NCBI GenBank assembly: GCA_018398765.1
Contig: JAHBMJ010001867.1
Location: 36,027 to 100,026 of the forward strand
Source: Chromera velia
Lineage: Eukaryota > Sar > Chromeraceae
Direction: 5' to 3'
Length of the DNA: 64,000 bases
Position numbers and translations under genes: made by a program. Shown one piece after another: positions 61,923 through 64,000 of the stretch. The notes under the pieces were generated by a model, which saw nothing but the letters and a program-made list of their open reading frames with translations, was not told the origin of the DNA and made no database searches. The stretch's first letter is position 1; every line of letters begins with the position of its first letter.

Positions 61923-62963
61923 TTACCAGAACTGCTGCTGTAGGCGGGATTCTTTCCGGACCTCACAAAGGAGGTTAATGTAATCCTCGGCAAAGACCCC
62001 GGGCTGGTCCTCTGTCAGGTCTGTCAAGAGATGGGATGGCTTATTTGGGTGGCGGCCATAGAGAAAGAAAAACGGGGACATGCCCATGCTTTCATGGGTT
62101 TGGGTGTTAAAAATATATTGGGCGAAGGGGCAGTATAGCGGCCAGTCTCGCTGGTGTTTGTAGATGTAGGCTGATAGAATTTCCTTCAGCCGTCTGTGGA
62201 ACCGTTCGAGCCGGGCATTCGTTTGGGGGTTATATGCAGTCGAGACAATACGTCGGGTGTTGCATAAATCACAGATTGCCTGAATGATTGGATCAAAGAA
62301 GTTGCTTCCTTGGTCACTTAAAAGTTTTAAAGGTGCCCCCCACCTCAAAATGATTCTTTCAACGAGGGCTCTGGCTACGGTTAGGGCCTTCGCATCTGTG
62401 AGTGCTACTATTTCCGTCCATCGACTCGTGTAGTCCATTACAGTGAGAATTCATTTAATCCATCTGCCCTCTATCTGATTGAACAGTACAAAAGGGCCCA
62501 CCAGATTGACCGCAAACCTCTGGAGCGGTTTAATAAGGGGTTCTTGGATCATGAATGTGTCTCTTTCTGCTTTCTGTTTCCTCTTTTGGCATATTTTGTA
62601 GGTCTTCACGAACCTTTTGATGTCTGTAAAGACATTCCCCCAATACAGGTCAGCCGTCAGATCTCTAATCATCTTTTGTATGCCTGCATGGCCAGCGACC
62701 AGACAGGTGTGATAGTTGTGTAGTGCTTCTCTTTGCAATGCCTTGGGGACAACCGGGAGGAAACGCATTCCCTTCTTGTGTCCCGAGGCTGGGGGTAGCA
62801 TTTACAAAAGGAGGCCCCGGTCCATTACATATATGCTGGTTTGTATATCAAGGCGGGGACTGTGCTCTGCCTTCCCTTCCTGAACCCCCCCTTTTTTGGT
62901 GAGATACTGAATAAGCGGTTTCAGTTCTTCATCCTCCTTCTGTTTTTCTATGAATTCCTCCCT
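61923..62963 (-). pseudogene. Gypsy integrase
   Basis: The zinc-binding N-terminus reads HNYHTCLVAGHAG, then FVKTYKICQKRK. Its first Cys of the usual C-x2-C is Tyr here (TAC, one G-to-A step from TGC), which should abolish zinc binding. The catalytic DDE core shows Asp in VMDYTSRW, Asp in LLSDQGSNF and Glu in NARLERFHRRLKE. Stops: TAA 62804-62802 at the start of the integrase block, TGA 62453-62451 just before the catalytic core (between GRWIK and ILTVMD) and TAA 61925-61923 after LQQQFW. Confidence 0.87.
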
Positions 62964-62966
62964 CTT

Positions 62967-64000
62967 CTACACTTTGCAGATCGTTTCTTTGGCGGGAAGG
63001 GCGGACACTGGGGCTACTACGATTTCATTTTTTGTGTTGGAATCCAGACGGACAGGGGGCCAGCCCTTATGGACAAAGGGCTCTCGAGTCAGTCCATCTG
63101 CGTCTCGATGGCTTCTCCCCGGGCGGTGCCCTACTGTATAGTTGTAGATACTCAGCTTCAGGCTCCATCGATACAGTCTCGCATTCGTATCCTTGAAGGA
63201 GTCTAGATAGAGGAGAGCCTTATGATCGGTGACTACTTTGAAGGGAATACTGTATAAGTACTCTCGGTAGTGGTGTACCCCCCATACGACTACATACGCC
63301 TCTATCTTTGAAATCAACCACCGAGCCTCAACGGAGGTGAGCCGGCGGCTTGCATATGAAATAACCCTCGCCCTCCCTTCTTTGTCCTCTTGCAGGAGGA
63401 TAGCTGCCACCGCAGCCAGGCTGGCATCCGTGCGGAGAATGAAAAGCTTGGTGAAATCGGGGTAGAGAAGCACATCTGCTGTGGTCAGTGCCTGTTTGAG
63501 TGCTCTAAAGGCTTCCTCTTGGGGTGTCTGCCACACGAAGGGGGTTCCCTTCCGAGTTAGCTCCAAAAGTGGAGCAGCGGTGCCACTAAAATTAGGAACG
63601 AACGATCGATAGTATCCGCACACCCCCATAAAGCTTTTGATCTCTTTCATGTTTTTCGGGGGTCTTGCTTCTGTGATGGCTTTCACTTTTTCTTCACAGG
63701 GGCACAGGCCTTCTTGGGAGACCTGGAAGCCAAGGTATCGGAGTGAGGTTTGACCAAACCTACATTTTTGGAAGGCTAGCCTCGCGTTAGCTTCAGTCAG
63801 CCTCTCCAGTATTCTTCTGAGATCGGATAAATGCTCTTCCTAACTGCTACTGCTGCACAAAATATCGTCTACATATATATTTGTGTAGGGAAGGTCACCA
63901 ACCAGGCGGTCGATTGTCCTTTGGAACTCAGACGGACTGATTGAGAGGCCCATCGGGAGCCTCTTGTGCTGGAATTGCCCCCACTTAGTACAAAAGGCAA
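62967..64000 (-). pseudogene. Gypsy reverse transcriptase C-terminal part and RNase H
   Basis: From the window edge: KRLPMGLSISPSEFQRTIDR, the catalytic YVDDIL (about 63876-63860), a TAG at 63842-63840 inside the Ser-rich stretch that follows, then the thumb and connection (FMGVCGYYRSFVPNF, VWQTPQEEAFRALK). RNase H follows with its acidic residues in FILRTDASLAAVAA, ISKIEAYVVVW and VVTDHKALLYL. The segment ends HRPGRSHRDADGLTREP, typical of the RNase H end in this family. Motifs are intact apart from the stops, so decay is recent relative to the LINE copies. Confidence 0.88.

Larger units (their letters stand above)
61359..64000 (-). mobile_element. Ty3/Gypsy LTR retrotransposon pol region, decayed and cut by the window edge
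   Basis: Minus-strand polyprotein in the order RT, RNase H, integrase, which is the Ty3/Gypsy order (Ty1/Copia has integrase first). The listed parts below share one reading frame over about 2.6 kb. It is broken only by stop codons at 63842-63840 (TAG), 62966-62964 or adjacent (TAG), 62804-62802 (TAA), 62453-62451 (TGA) and 61925-61923 (TAA). I found no frameshift. Gag, protease and the 5' LTR lie outside the window. Confidence 0.88.

Noticed and set aside
450-64000. Reassignment of TAA/TAG to glutamine in this nuclear genome
   Set aside because: Many in-frame stops fit Gln, but the intact genes (P450, dehydrogenase, WD40 and membrane protein) have none in several thousand codons. The P450 ends at TAA. 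TGA also interrupts the kinase, and TGG/TGA differences occur between LINE copies. Decay explains it better.

Overview
The window is nuclear DNA of a eukaryote, most likely a photosynthetic alveolate of the chromerid type (Chromera velia or a relative). This is inferred, not proven. The support is gene-sparse DNA with many GT-AG introns full of simple repeats, a plant/alga-style membrane hybrid histidine kinase, a long-chain mannitol dehydrogenase, a glycine-rich-domain (DUF1399) protein, and non-LTR and Ty3/Gypsy retrotransposon relics. There is one assembly gap of 480 N (23386-23865).

Layout, left to right. A LINE 3' relic (450-1649, minus) is followed by a decayed hybrid histidine kinase with a receiver domain (about 2831-5490, plus). 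Next come a decayed multi-exon gene for a secreted protein (7376-12343, minus), a roughly 580-bp tandem duplication (12671-13797) and a large 49-bp minisatellite (13835-15710). A coiled-coil/WD40 gene (17244-21954, plus) precedes a repeat-rich stretch with the gap. Beyond it lie a DUF1399/GRDP gene (25072-27365, minus, 3' end unresolved) and a cytochrome P450 (28925-31194, plus). Two head-to-tail LINE relics follow (31800-37100, plus). A 13-exon mannitol dehydrogenase (40371-47030, minus) is divergent from a type I membrane protein (47912-50654, plus). The right end has a poorly resolved multi-exon gene (53601-59152, plus) whose last exon lies inside a terminal-inverted-repeat element (58115-59489), GTTGGGC hairpins, and the pol region of a Ty3/Gypsy element running off the window edge (61359-64000, minus).

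The genes do not form one pathway. The dehydrogenase suggests mannitol metabolism; the P450, kinase relic and DUF1399 protein are unrelated. Two patterns run across the window. First, decayed genes and transposons are interrupted mostly by stop codons explicable by C-to-T or G-to-A transitions, often with the frame otherwise kept. Second, many introns begin with tandem GTCA units at the 5' splice site.

Exon joins were made by eye from splice sites, phase and family motifs, without RNA evidence. Domain names rest on motif recognition, not on a database search.
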